Shown here: positions 38,904-44,948 of the stretch, one piece after another | How the letters are laid out: every line of letters starts with the position of its first letter | Position numbering within the stretch: the first letter of the stretch is position 1 | From: an uncultured Prevotella sp. | GTDB taxonomy: Bacteria > Bacteroidota > Bacteroidia > Bacteroidales > Bacteroidaceae | Assembly: GCA_945875635.1 (NCBI GenBank) | Contig: CAMCLD010000004.1 | Span: 58,976-122,975, forward strand | Length of the DNA: 64,000 bases | Direction: 5' to 3' | Program-made: the position numbers and the translations under genes | Notes under the pieces: generated by a model | The model's database searches: none | Seen by the model: the letters and a program-made list of their open reading frames with translations, nothing else | Told to the model about the DNA's origin: nothing

Positions 38904-39083
38904 TATGATAATTTAGTAGGTTATTAGTTCTTTATATTTTAATGTGAATAAATCACCTCGCAAAGTTACAAAAATTATTACATTCATATTACAAGCCATC
39001 TAATAATTTAAATAAGAATAACTTACATATTTATACATAGGTAAAAACATTCTTTTCGTCATTAAAATTCCAAAAATATGTTA
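38904..39083. other. A+T-rich intergenic sequence upstream of the short secreted gene
   Basis: This should contain the minus-strand promoter of the short secreted protein gene. No strong box was found and nothing else is recognisable. It leads into two tandem repeat arrays. Confidence 0.4.
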
Positions 39084-39153
39084 TAAAGGGAAGTTATGAA
39101 AGGAAGTTATGAAAGGGAAGTTATGAAAGGAAGTTATGAAAGGGAGTTATGAA
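39084..39153. repeat. tandem GGAAGTTATGAAAG array
   Basis: Five head-to-tail copies of a 14-15-nt unit, GGAAGTTATGAAAG or GGGAAGTTATGAAAG, with only single-base length variation. It is non-coding at the left margin of the accessory island. Confidence 0.85.
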
Positions 39154-39220
39154 GTCCAAATTTCTCAATACTGAATGACCATACAAAATAATGCGATATA
39201 GGAATTCTCTTAAGCAATTA

Positions 39221-39305
39221 AAATGTACGTCCACCACTGCGAAATGTACGTCCACCACTGCGAAACGTACGTCCACCACTGTGAAACGTACGTCCCGCAG
39301 TGGTG
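39221..39305. repeat. 21-bp tandem array ending in an inverted half unit
   Basis: Units start at 39221, 39242, 39263 and 39284. The first two are identical (AAATGTACGTCCACCACTGC plus G), the third has two changes, and the fourth switches after AAACGTACGTCC to CGCAGTGGTG. That string is the reverse complement of CACCACTGCG in the other units, so the array can fold back on itself. There are no spacers, so it is not CRISPR. Confidence 0.85.
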
Positions 39306-39430
39306 AACATAGATTTCTTATGTATTCCAAGCAAAAATATAGTGCAATACATCAAACAATAGTAATAAAAGAAATGAGCCTGATAAAATACCATGCTCAC
39401 TTCTAAAAGTATTTAAACTAATGTTTAATT

Positions 39431-39458
39431 AAGGCAACGATATACTTTTAGGCACAAA
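39431..39458 (-). repeat. island 28-bp repeat, type A copy 1
   Basis: On the plus strand it starts AAGGCAACGATATAC and ends AGGCACAAA. Read on the minus strand it lies 40-65 nt downstream of the 123-residue orphan gene, just past that gene's terminator hairpin. See copies at 40816 and 42412 and type B at 39916 and 44444. Confidence 0.7.
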
Positions 39459-39466
39459 GTAACCTG

Positions 39467-39492
39467 AAATACTGTCAGCAATGGCAGTATTT
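39467..39492 (-). terminator. hairpin at the 3' end of the 123-residue orphan gene
   Basis: AAATACTG (39467-39474) pairs with CAGTATTT (39485-39492). The gene stop is 5 nt away. The T-run lies on the plus-strand side, so minus-strand termination efficiency is uncertain. Confidence 0.5.
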
Positions 39493-39496
39493 TTTG

Positions 39497-39868
39497 TTAC
39501 GAGTTGAAATGTCTTACAATAGTAGTCATATCCCATATCTCACTCAAAGCATGTTCTAATTGCTTTCCAACGAATCTTTCATCTAACATAGGAACTATAG
39601 AATATAGAACAATACTGTTTTCTACTAAACTGTATCTTCCATTTACGATACGAGAAGAAAGATTAAATTGTATATCCTCTAAATTATTATTAATCTCAAC
39701 AGTATATGAAAGTTTTAAATATTTTCCCATATTGTCCCCAAGAAAAGAAACTTGTATTATCCTATCATGGTCTTGTATAGAACCTACAATTTCATCACCT
39801 TCAAAATGTTCTGTAAAATTGATATTTTCAAATAGTTTGATTAATTCTGTTGCAATTCTTTTGTCCAT
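39497..39868 (-). CDS. orphan acidic protein, 123 residues
   Basis: A 123-residue soluble protein beginning MDKRIATELIKLFENINF with no signal peptide, membrane segment or motif I recognise. Alternating beta-like stretches (IVGSIQDHDRIIQVSFLG) suggest a small alpha/beta fold. Upstream, read on the minus strand, TAAATTTG near 39894-39901 fits a -7 box. It lies in the A+T-rich island, immediately downstream of the NUMOD4 ORF. The overlapping plus-strand ORF at 39504-39953 is considered a shadow. Function unknown. Confidence 0.55.
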   Translation of the reverse strand: MDKRIATELIKLFENINFTEHFEGDEIVGSIQDHDRIIQVSFLGDNMGKYLKLSYTVEINNNLEDIQFNLSSRIVNGRYSLVENSIVLYSIVPMLDERFVGKQLEHALSEIWDMTTIVRHFNS

Positions 39869-39887
39869 ATCTTATATTAAATTTGAT

Positions 39888-40064
39888 TTAACATGCAAAT
39901 TTACTCTTTTTTTTGAAGGTAATTATATAGGATTTGACCCCGATATACATTAAATTGGTATTGGCTTGGGGTTTCAAAATAACCCCTTTACTATTTCTCA
40001 CTAAGCCTGTATTAGATACCTCATATTTTGGAAAATCTGCGATTTGTTTCCATTGTTCTTGCAT
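39888..40064 (-). CDS. NUMOD4-domain mini-protein (HNH homing-endonuclease fragment)
   Basis: A 58-residue ORF starting MQEQWKQIADFPKYEVSNTG and continuing LVRNSKGVILKPQ. This is the NUMOD4 module, the DNA-binding N-terminal part of many phage and mobile HNH endonucleases (W-x-x-I-x-x-[FY]-x-x-Y-x-[IV]-S-N-x-G-x-V-[RK]). The HNH nuclease half is missing: the frame ends in a Lys-rich tail (FKKKSKFAC). It is therefore a remnant or a stand-alone DNA-binding domain. The type B 28-bp repeat falls inside its 3' coding part. Its presence marks past homing-endonuclease activity in this island. Confidence 0.65.
   Translation of the reverse strand: MQEQWKQIADFPKYEVSNTGLVRNSKGVILKPQANTNLMYIGVKSYIITFKKKSKFAC
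39916..39943 (-). repeat. island 28-bp repeat, type B copy 1
   Basis: Plus-strand text starts AAGGTAATTATATAGG and ends TTTGACCCCGA. It matches 44444-44471 at 27 of 28 positions. It lies within the end of the NUMOD4 ORF. Confidence 0.8.
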
Positions 40065-40132
40065 TTTATCATTATAATTCTTTTATTCTCTATATATAAA
40101 TATATCCCCAAATCAAAAAATTATCAATTATA

Positions 40133-40168
40133 ATTAAAAAAAAATCCATCTTTATAAAAAAGATGGAT
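40133..40168 (-). terminator. terminator of the secreted orphan gene
   Basis: ATCCATCTTT (40144-40153) pairs with AAAGATGGAT (40159-40168). On the minus strand the stem is followed by a run of T. It lies 37 nt after the stop of the minus-strand gene at 40205. Confidence 0.88.
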
Positions 40169-40204
40169 GACAAAAACAAATATAGAACAAAAAAACTGAA
40201 TTAA

Positions 40205-40726
40205 CTAATACCAACCACTATAACTAATGCCATTTACCACAAAACTGAAATAGTGTATATCTGAATTAAACCTTATTGGTCTGTTTGGATTTCCAACCAA
40301 TCCAACTGCATAACTGTTTTTATAAGAGTCTTTTTTTAGATGAAAACAAGTACCATTGGTATTCCAAAAATCATATTCTACTATACCTTTGAGGTTTTTT
40401 GGCATTAACTTTTTGTTTTTCCATGTATACAACACATTCCACATTGTCTGTGTTCCCATTTCATCATCAATCTGTATGACTATATCAACCATTGAATCAT
40501 CAGATGGGTTTTTAGCCTTTAAATGTTTATAATATTTGTTGAAAGGTTGTTGACCATATATTTTAACCTCTGTTGTGTCATAAGTGATTTCAATATTGGT
40601 GTTATAACCAATATCCTGCACATATTGCCATGTTTTTTCAATACCATTTTCAAAAGGGGTATTTTCCACTTGTGCCATTGAAACAAGTGGAATTATTGCC
40701 AATATTATTGTAATTAACTTCTTCAT
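40205..40726 (-). CDS. secreted orphan protein, 173 residues
   Basis: An exported protein with a textbook signal peptide (MKKLITIILAIIPLVSMAQ). The mature part, about 154 residues, is rich in Tyr, Trp and Asn with beta-strand periodicity. It ends VVNGISYSGWY. No family was recognised. A perfect Bacteroidetes promoter lies 40 nt upstream and a strong terminator downstream, so it is an independent expressed unit within the island. Possibly an envelope or cell-contact factor; this is a guess. Confidence 0.7.
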   Translation of the reverse strand: MKKLITIILAIIPLVSMAQVENTPFENGIEKTWQYVQDIGYNTNIEITYDTTEVKIYGQQPFNKYYKHLKAKNPSDDSMVDIVIQIDDEMGTQTMWNVLYTWKNKKLMPKNLKGIVEYDFWNTNGTCFHLKKDSYKNSYAVGLVGNPNRPIRFNSDIHYFSFVVNGISYSGWY

Positions 40727-40765
40727 AACGCATTCAATCTTAAGTTGTTATATCTTTTCCAAATG

Positions 40766-40797
40766 CAAATATAATGCAAAGGTTTTAAATACCCAAA
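40766..40797 (-). promoter_or_regulatory. promoter of the secreted orphan gene
   Basis: On the minus strand: TTTG (40794-40797), 20 nt, then TATATTTG (40766-40773). The core TTTGCATTATATTTGC recurs exactly in the promoter at 43417-43432. Confidence 0.85.
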
Positions 40798-40815
40798 TCT
40801 TTTTTAATTTTTTCA

Positions 40816-40843
40816 ATGGCAATGATATACAATTAGGCACAAA
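40816..40843 (-). repeat. island 28-bp repeat, type A copy 2
   Basis: Plus-strand text ATGGCAATGATATAC then AATTAGGCACAAA. It lies beyond the terminator hairpin of the minus-strand 168-residue gene, in the same relative orientation as the other copies. Confidence 0.75.
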
Positions 40844-40850
40844 ATTCCGA

Positions 40851-40881
40851 AGAAGCACTACCTATTTGGTGGTGCTCTTCT
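40851..40881 (-). terminator. hairpin at the 3' end of the 168-residue orphan gene
   Basis: AGAAGCACTACC (40851-40862) pairs with GGTGGTGCTCTTCT (40868-40881) with a two-base bulge. It lies 9 nt after the gene stop. No long T-run follows. Confidence 0.55.
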
Positions 40882-40889
40882 ATTGATGA

Positions 40890-41396
40890 CTATATATTTG
40901 ATAGTATGTCAGAAAACAAATTGGTCATATATTGACTAAAATGCTCGTATTCATTGTCATTTACATTTGTTGCCACAGGACACATATGGTAGTTGTTGTG
41001 GACAAACCATACAACAACTCTTTGTCCTTCATAATAAGTCCTACAATCATGTTGCCAACAAGTAAAGATTTCAGACAAACAGTCAGTATTTAACCATCCT
41101 TCAGGAATGCTAAGAGATTCTATTTTTAATTGAATAGCATTCCCTAAATCAATACTACCATTTCCATCTACTGAAGGGAAGACATTATTTGGAGCATTTT
41201 CAGTTTCAAGAGTAAAATAACCTTTTACAGTATAACTTTCGTTATCTACCAACAATAATGAATGTTCTGTGAATTGTTCCTTATCAAATGAATTGAAATC
41301 ATACCTCAATCCATTATCAGTATCCATAACGAATTTGTATGAAACTATTAATGGGTTGGACGAGTTAACTGTGTGTGAATTAATTGTTATTTTCAT
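40890..41396 (-). CDS. orphan protein, 168 residues
   Basis: The start at ATG 41396 (MKITINSHTVNSSNPLIVSY) is preferred. The frame is open further, to a TTG at 41420, but that codon is part of the -7 box TAACTTTG on the minus strand, so transcription begins after it. The product is acidic and beta-rich with clustered Trp/Cys/His (CWQHDCRTYYEGQ, WFVHNNYHMCPV) that might form a metal site. No family was recognised. It diverges from the 266-residue gene with 73 nt between starts. Function unknown. Confidence 0.6.
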   Translation of the reverse strand: MKITINSHTVNSSNPLIVSYKFVMDTDNGLRYDFNSFDKEQFTEHSLLLVDNESYTVKGYFTLETENAPNNVFPSVDGNGSIDLGNAIQLKIESLSIPEGWLNTDCLSEIFTCWQHDCRTYYEGQRVVVWFVHNNYHMCPVATNVNDNEYEHFSQYMTNLFSDILSNI

Positions 41397-41469
41397 TACA
41401 ATATAACCTTTTGTGTGCAAAGTTAAGCATTTTTCTTGAAAGAATGATATTTATAAAAAAAAGTTACGA

Positions 41470-42270
41470 ATGGATGCAAATAATGTAAGACAGCGATTAG
41501 AACAAGTTGTAGTACAATGTGGTTTTAATCTTGTTACAGAAAAATCAGACAAATTATCACATTATTATGAGTTTAGACATAAGGGGGCTTTGACGATGAC
41601 TGTGATTAGAATTTCAAACCATTGTACTGATATTTCAACATGGAGAGAAAGATACGGAAGCATAAATCCTACCATACAGTTGTCAAACAAAGAAAAAAGA
41701 CGATATAGAGGAAACTATGCAGGACTAAATGATAAATACTTTCAGAAATATTTCTTTAGTATTGTTGTTTTTGACCCAACTACAGATGGTGTTCAAAACT
41801 GTGGAGATGTTAATGATGGTAGTATTTTCGTAAAACAAATAGTATATGATGCAACCAAGATGACAAACGAAAATCTTGTTGATTGTGAAAATTTCGTAAA
41901 GAAGATTGCATCAAGTAACATAACAGAAAATATAAATTACAATAGAATTATGAAGAAGAATAGAATTAGACTCACAGAATCACAATTACACAGAGTCATT
42001 AAGGAATCAGTAATCAAGGTCTTGAAAGAAGAATTTGATACCATTTCAAATGATGATGGAATGACCTTTTATCTTGCAAATGGTTACGCAACAGGGGAAA
42101 AATGGAAAGCACCATCAGTGGATGATGCAATAAAACGATGTGTAAAGGAATCAGAAGGTATGGCTACTGCAAATTGGTTATTTATGTGTACGCCAAATGG
42201 TACGCAAGAATTGGGTAGAACTGTTCGTGTTGATTATGGTTGGGGTTGGAAGTTTGTTCCAAAGGACTAA
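41470..42270 (+). CDS. two-part orphan protein with internal RLTES motif
   Basis: A 266-residue protein in which two segments appear joined. Residues 1-155 form an alpha/beta region (MDANNVRQRLEQVVVQCGFN at the start, PTIQLSNKEKRRYRGNY in the middle). At residue 161 a new Met opens MKKNRIRLTESQLHRVIKES, followed by a compact C-terminal domain ending DYGWGWKFVPKD. The RLTES-type helix normally sits at a protein N-terminus, and the 186-residue gene at 43882 starts with the same motif, so this may be a fusion or contain an internal translation start at 41950. No enzymatic function was recognised. A hairpin and a type A repeat follow the stop. Confidence 0.65.
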   Translation: MDANNVRQRLEQVVVQCGFNLVTEKSDKLSHYYEFRHKGALTMTVIRISNHCTDISTWRERYGSINPTIQLSNKEKRRYRGNYAGLNDKYFQKYFFSIVVFDPTTDGVQNCGDVNDGSIFVKQIVYDATKMTNENLVDCENFVKKIASSNITENINYNRIMKKNRIRLTESQLHRVIKESVIKVLKEEFDTISNDDGMTFYLANGYATGEKWKAPSVDDAIKRCVKESEGMATANWLFMCTPNGTQELGRTVRVDYGWGWKFVPKD

Positions 42271-42342
42271 AAACTACGCCACCTCACACAACACAAATAC
42301 TCTATTAGGTTTTACTAAACCAATAGACTTATTGAACATATC

Positions 42343-42372
42343 AGAGAAGCGTTCAGTTTGGGACGCTTTTCT
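42343..42372 (+). terminator. hairpin downstream of the two-part orphan gene
   Basis: AGAGAAGCGT (42343-42352) pairs with ACGCTTTTCT (42363-42372) allowing a G-T pair, 73 nt after the stop at 42270. There is a weak T-tract within the 3' arm. Confidence 0.55.
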
Positions 42373-42411
42373 AACACTTCAAGGGGCTATTTTTGCGTTT
42401 GTTAACACTAT

Positions 42412-42439
42412 TTTGTACCTAATTGTATATCATTGCCTT
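42412..42439 (+). repeat. island 28-bp repeat, type A copy 3 (inverted relative to copies 1 and 2)
   Basis: Plus-strand text TTTGTACCTAATTG then TATATCATTGCCTT, the reverse complement of 40816-40843 with few changes. It lies downstream of a plus-strand gene and its hairpin. On the minus strand the same bases end a short frame reading WVKEDIEKAMIYN-stop, which may be a coding remnant. Confidence 0.75.
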
Positions 42440-42532
42440 TTCAATATCTTCTTTGACCCATTCCCTTGTTTCATTATCTGCACACCATTGATGTTGTATC
42501 CCATTGAAGTATTTTCAACGCAACCAGCGGCT

Positions 42533-42949
42533 TTATTTGGGGAAGAGAGGGGGGATCAGCGGAATTTGGGGGGTGAGATAGGGTTTTGGGCAATTTTCCG
42601 TGAAAATTGAACAATTAGTTATAACCTTACCGCTTTGAACTTTATTTTCTCCATTATCAGAGTTTGAAGTTATAATATTCCCCTGCGTTGAAGTTGTCAT
42701 TTCATTTATGTTATGCTGTACGTTACATTTCATTTCACTCTTTGCGTTCATTACACTCGTTCCGTTGTCACTCATTTCACTCTCTCCAATACCAAATATT
42801 TCATCAAACAAATCATCCGTTAAGTTACCATACACCGGTTCTTTAACATTGAAGTTAGTGTTTTTCTCATCAGGCGTTGAAGTTTGTATTTCATTGTTTT
42901 TAACCTCACGTTCCATTTCATTCAAAACTGCGTTTCTCATTTCATTCAC
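42533..42949 (-). CDS. low-complexity acidic/Asn-rich protein
   Basis: A 138-codon frame starting at GTG 42949, overlapping the stop of the upstream frame as GTGA, or at ATG 42940 (MRNAVLNEMEREVK). The product is hydrophilic and Asn/Glu-rich (for example NLTDDLFDEIFGIGESEMSD) and ends in a Pro-rich tail LTPQIPLIPPLFPK. No domain was recognised. The overlap with the winged-helix-like frame implies they formed one operon, perhaps the tail of a phage or plasmid replication region. It may be decayed. Confidence 0.45.
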   Translation of the reverse strand: MNEMRNAVLNEMEREVKNNEIQTSTPDEKNTNFNVKEPVYGNLTDDLFDEIFGIGESEMSDNGTSVMNAKSEMKCNVQHNINEMTTSTQGNIITSNSDNGENKVQSGKVITNCSIFTENCPKPYLTPQIPLIPPLFPK

Positions 42950-43338
42950 TTTTTCTTTTTTTTATTTTCTTTTTTATCTTCAGTAACTTTAGGTCCTAGA
43001 TCCTTAAGTTCTAGTATACTTAAGTTATTATTATTTTCTTTATCTGTATCTATATCTGTATCTGATTCTGTACTGCATTTTTTGCAATTATTACTGCAAT
43101 TATTACTGCAATTCTTGAGTAGTTTATAAGTGCTTGCTTCTTTTCTTTTTCCTCTTTTGGTTTCAATAAATTTCAAAATAACAAGAGTTCTTATAGCCAT
43201 AATCAATGTATGTTCTGATTTTATACCTGTCTCTTCCATCATTTTGATGTTAGTCCGATACACATAACCATTATTATGGGCATATTCCATTCCATATAGA
43301 AAGACAATTAGTGGCTGCTTAATCTGAGTAATCTGCCG
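42946..43338 (-). pseudogene. 5'-truncated replication-type winged-helix protein
   Basis: From 43290 an ATG gives 114 residues, but protein-like sequence continues upstream in frame (QITQIKQPLIVFLYG before the Met) until a stop near 43340, with no ATG. The N-terminus therefore seems lost. The stretch MMEETGIKSEHTLIMAIRTL followed by RGKRKEASTYKLL looks like a winged helix such as those closing phage or plasmid replication initiators. The C-terminus is low-complexity Asn/Asp/Lys. It supports an origin of this island in a small mobile replicon. Family assignment is tentative. Confidence 0.45.
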
Positions 43339-43365
43339 CTTATTAGTTTATTCTTTACAATATAA

Positions 43366-43401
43366 ATATCACGACAAGAGAGAAAAAACTTGTTGTGATA
43401 T
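43366..43401. promoter_or_regulatory. 13-bp inverted repeat, operator-like
   Basis: ATATCACGACAAG (43366-43378) and CTTGTTGTGATAT (43389-43401) match with one mismatch across a 10-nt spacer. The right arm touches the -33 region of the micro-operon promoter, as expected for a repressor site. Confidence 0.65.
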
Positions 43402-43431
43402 TGGTTATTTGAGATATTTGCATTATATTTG
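43400..43431 (+). promoter_or_regulatory. promoter of the two-gene micro-operon
   Basis: ATTG (43400-43403), 20 nt, then TATATTTG (43424-43431). The core TTTGCATTATATTTGC is shared with the promoter at 40766-40797. Confidence 0.7.
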
Positions 43432-43471
43432 CGTTGAAATGATAATTATATTAGGAACAAGCAACAAGCAT

Positions 43472-43642
43472 ATGAAAAAGGAAAAACAAGTTATTGACGA
43501 AAACGTGGAGTATTTCTTGAGAGAGGGAATGCTGCCAAACGGTATTAAACCGATTGTAATGAGTAACGTGGAGGAATATCTTCGTTCACAAGGTGCTATA
43601 AACACCCAAGAATTATTAGAAGTTATAAACAAATATAGATAA
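43472..43642 (+). CDS. small acidic protein of a two-gene micro-operon
   Basis: A 56-residue product starting MKKEKQVIDENVEYFLREGM and ending ELLEVINKYR. The start at 43472 is chosen because the -7 box at 43424-43431 puts transcription near 43438, which would leave the earlier ATG at 43439 without a leader. It is mostly helical, with no family recognised. The stop overlaps the next start as TAATG. The combination of a 13-bp inverted repeat over the promoter and two tiny coupled genes recalls toxin-antitoxin or repressor modules, but no homology supports that. Confidence 0.55.
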   Translation: MKKEKQVIDENVEYFLREGMLPNGIKPIVMSNVEEYLRSQGAINTQELLEVINKYR

Positions 43643-43782
43643 TGCAACAGTCCGTTGTAATTAATATTAGATATGAAGTGTATTACACCCAAAAGTTTGT
43701 AAATGAAGTTGAGAGGGTGTTAAATGAGAATACACGTGATTTGAGGGGTACTTCTGAAACTCATTCAAGAGGCTGTTCATGA
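43642..43782 (+). CDS. second small protein of the micro-operon (possibly frameshifted)
   Basis: A 46-residue ORF beginning MQQSVVINIRYEVYYTQKFV at the A of the previous stop. In the annotated frame it ends HSRGCS, but a different frame of the last part reads KLIQEAVHEALVNIN-stop, a more protein-like helix. A single-base slip near 43735-43750 may have altered the end. No family recognised. A terminator follows at 43815. Confidence 0.45.
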   Translation: MQQSVVINIRYEVYYTQKFVNEVERVLNENTRDLRGTSETHSRGCS

Positions 43783-43814
43783 GGCTTTAGTGAATATTAA
43801 CTAAAATAATAATC

Positions 43815-43846
43815 GGGGACAACAGGTATATAGTTCCCTATTTTTG
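43815..43846 (+). terminator. terminator of the micro-operon
   Basis: GGGGAC (43815-43820) pairs with GTTCCC (43833-43838), including a G-T pair, followed by TATTTTT. Confidence 0.7.
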
Positions 43847-43881
43847 AATTATTGTAATATTTATTATTAAAGATTTATTAT

Positions 43882-44442
43882 ATGGCAAAGATGATAATAA
43901 GATTAACTGAATCCGAACTAATTGAGCATATCCGTAATGTTGTGACTGAAGCAATGAACGAAATGGATGGAAAGACTCATGCAAGAGTGTCCAATGCAGT
44001 GAAAAGAGCCAAAGAGTTAAATCAACAGAATATCTTTACCACACTTGTAAAGAATCGTCCTAACAATCCTATTGTTCACGATGACATTATAGCAAGAGGT
44101 AAGGGTACAGAACAAAGAGCAAATCAAGCATTGATAAGTCCTTTCGTAAATACTACATTTTTGTTTTATGCCACAACTCGTTTAGGTAGAACAACCTTTT
44201 TGACATTCAAGGTTCAAGACATTAAGAAACTCATGATGGGGGTTGCAATATTAAGTGGAGAGGTTATGTATGACAGTGACTTGCTGATTGGTGATATACA
44301 CATTGATTTTAAAAGTGGGAGAGTGTTCTATAAAGAGAAAAAGAGCAGATATACATATACCCTTGAACCTGACAATAGAACCAAAAAGCAATGGGATGCA
44401 TTACTTGAGCAATTAAAAATGTCATTAGATAATAGAATATAA
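43882..44442 (+). CDS. RLTES-motif orphan protein, 186 residues
   Basis: The product opens MAKMIIRLTESELIEHIRNV, the N-terminal amphipathic helix motif shared with residues 164-175 of the 41470 gene product. A middle alpha/beta region includes PFVNTTFLFYATTRLGRTTF and a strand-rich stretch GEVMYDSDLLIGDIHIDF. It ends with a charged helix (TKKQWDALLEQLKMSLDNRI). I recall this N-terminal motif from many short proteins of Bacteroidetes phages and mobile elements, where its role is unknown; this is memory, not a search. The type B repeat begins 2 nt after the stop. Confidence 0.65.
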   Translation: MAKMIIRLTESELIEHIRNVVTEAMNEMDGKTHARVSNAVKRAKELNQQNIFTTLVKNRPNNPIVHDDIIARGKGTEQRANQALISPFVNTTFLFYATTRLGRTTFLTFKVQDIKKLMMGVAILSGEVMYDSDLLIGDIHIDFKSGRVFYKEKKSRYTYTLEPDNRTKKQWDALLEQLKMSLDNRI

Positions 44443-44443
44443 T

Positions 44444-44471
44444 AAGGCAATTATATAGGATTTGACCCCGA
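44444..44471 (-). repeat. island 28-bp repeat, type B copy 2
   Basis: Plus-strand AAGGCAATTATATAGG then TTTGACCCCGA, 27 of 28 identical to 39916-39943. Read on the minus strand it lies 17-44 nt downstream of the gene at 44488. Confidence 0.85.
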
Positions 44472-44487
44472 ATTATAAAATGAGCAG

Positions 44488-44901
44488 TCACTGATTTGGC
44501 TGATCATTATTGTGGTAGTACATTCTATTCAAATCAGTATAGTAACAATCTGTTTGGCGAATTCTCTTTAAAGTGTACAGCATTCTTGCAAGTTCTATCA
44601 GTTTGTTGTTTCTTGTCTCAAACCAAAAATACCTTATTCCTAATTCGTGAAGACTATTACAGAAAAACTGCTGTAGGCGAAACATAATTTCAAGGTTATT
44701 GATAACAGAAACACCTATTACCTCATAACAACGTCCATCATTAAGTATATTAAGATTGTGAACAACAGAAACAATTGATGCTATTTCAATTTCACCGTCA
44801 TATGCAATCGCAGATATTTGTCTACCATCATATTCCACAGATAGTCTTATAACTACATTATCTGAGTTACAAACTATTCTTGTATTCTTTTTGTAAATCA
44901 T
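44488..44901 (-). CDS. orphan protein, 137 residues, possibly GNAT-like
   Basis: The start at ATG 44901 (MIYKKNTRIVCNSDNVVIRL) is chosen because a -7 box TACCTTTG lies at 44918-44925 on the minus strand. The longer frame to 44943 would start upstream of the transcript. The sequence has strands followed by a long helix (NNLEIMFRLQQFFCNSLHEL) and a strand-helix (RYFWFETRNNKLIELARMLY), an order somewhat like GNAT acetyltransferases, but the acetyl-CoA loop is not evident. It ends the island: radA begins on its other side. Function unknown. Confidence 0.55.
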   Translation of the reverse strand: MIYKKNTRIVCNSDNVVIRLSVEYDGRQISAIAYDGEIEIASIVSVVHNLNILNDGRCYEVIGVSVINNLEIMFRLQQFFCNSLHELGIRYFWFETRNNKLIELARMLYTLKRIRQTDCYYTDLNRMYYHNNDQPNQ

Positions 44902-44948
44902 ATTAAACAATTTTTGGCAAAGGTATATATTAATTAAATACATAAATA

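Noticed and set aside
39221..39305. Possible CRISPR array
   Set aside because: The units are directly adjacent with no spacers and no cas genes are nearby.
39121..39330. ORFs translating the 21-bp array as VVDVRFAVVDV-like repeats
   Set aside because: The 21-bp period is a multiple of three, so any frame stays open; there is no promoter, and the flanks lack coding character.
39504..39953. 149-codon plus-strand ORF
   Set aside because: It overlaps the minus-strand orphan gene and the NUMOD4 ORF, which have better starts, promoter boxes and, for NUMOD4, homology.
42708..43129. Overlapping plus-strand ORFs rich in Phe, Leu and Ser
   Set aside because: Antisense to the low-complexity minus-strand frames; repeated Phe/Ser codons are the complement of Asn/Lys/Glu-rich coding.
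39431..44471. Integron attC sites
   Set aside because: The 28-bp repeats lack the R and L core sites and imperfect long palindrome of attC, and no integron integrase was found in the window.
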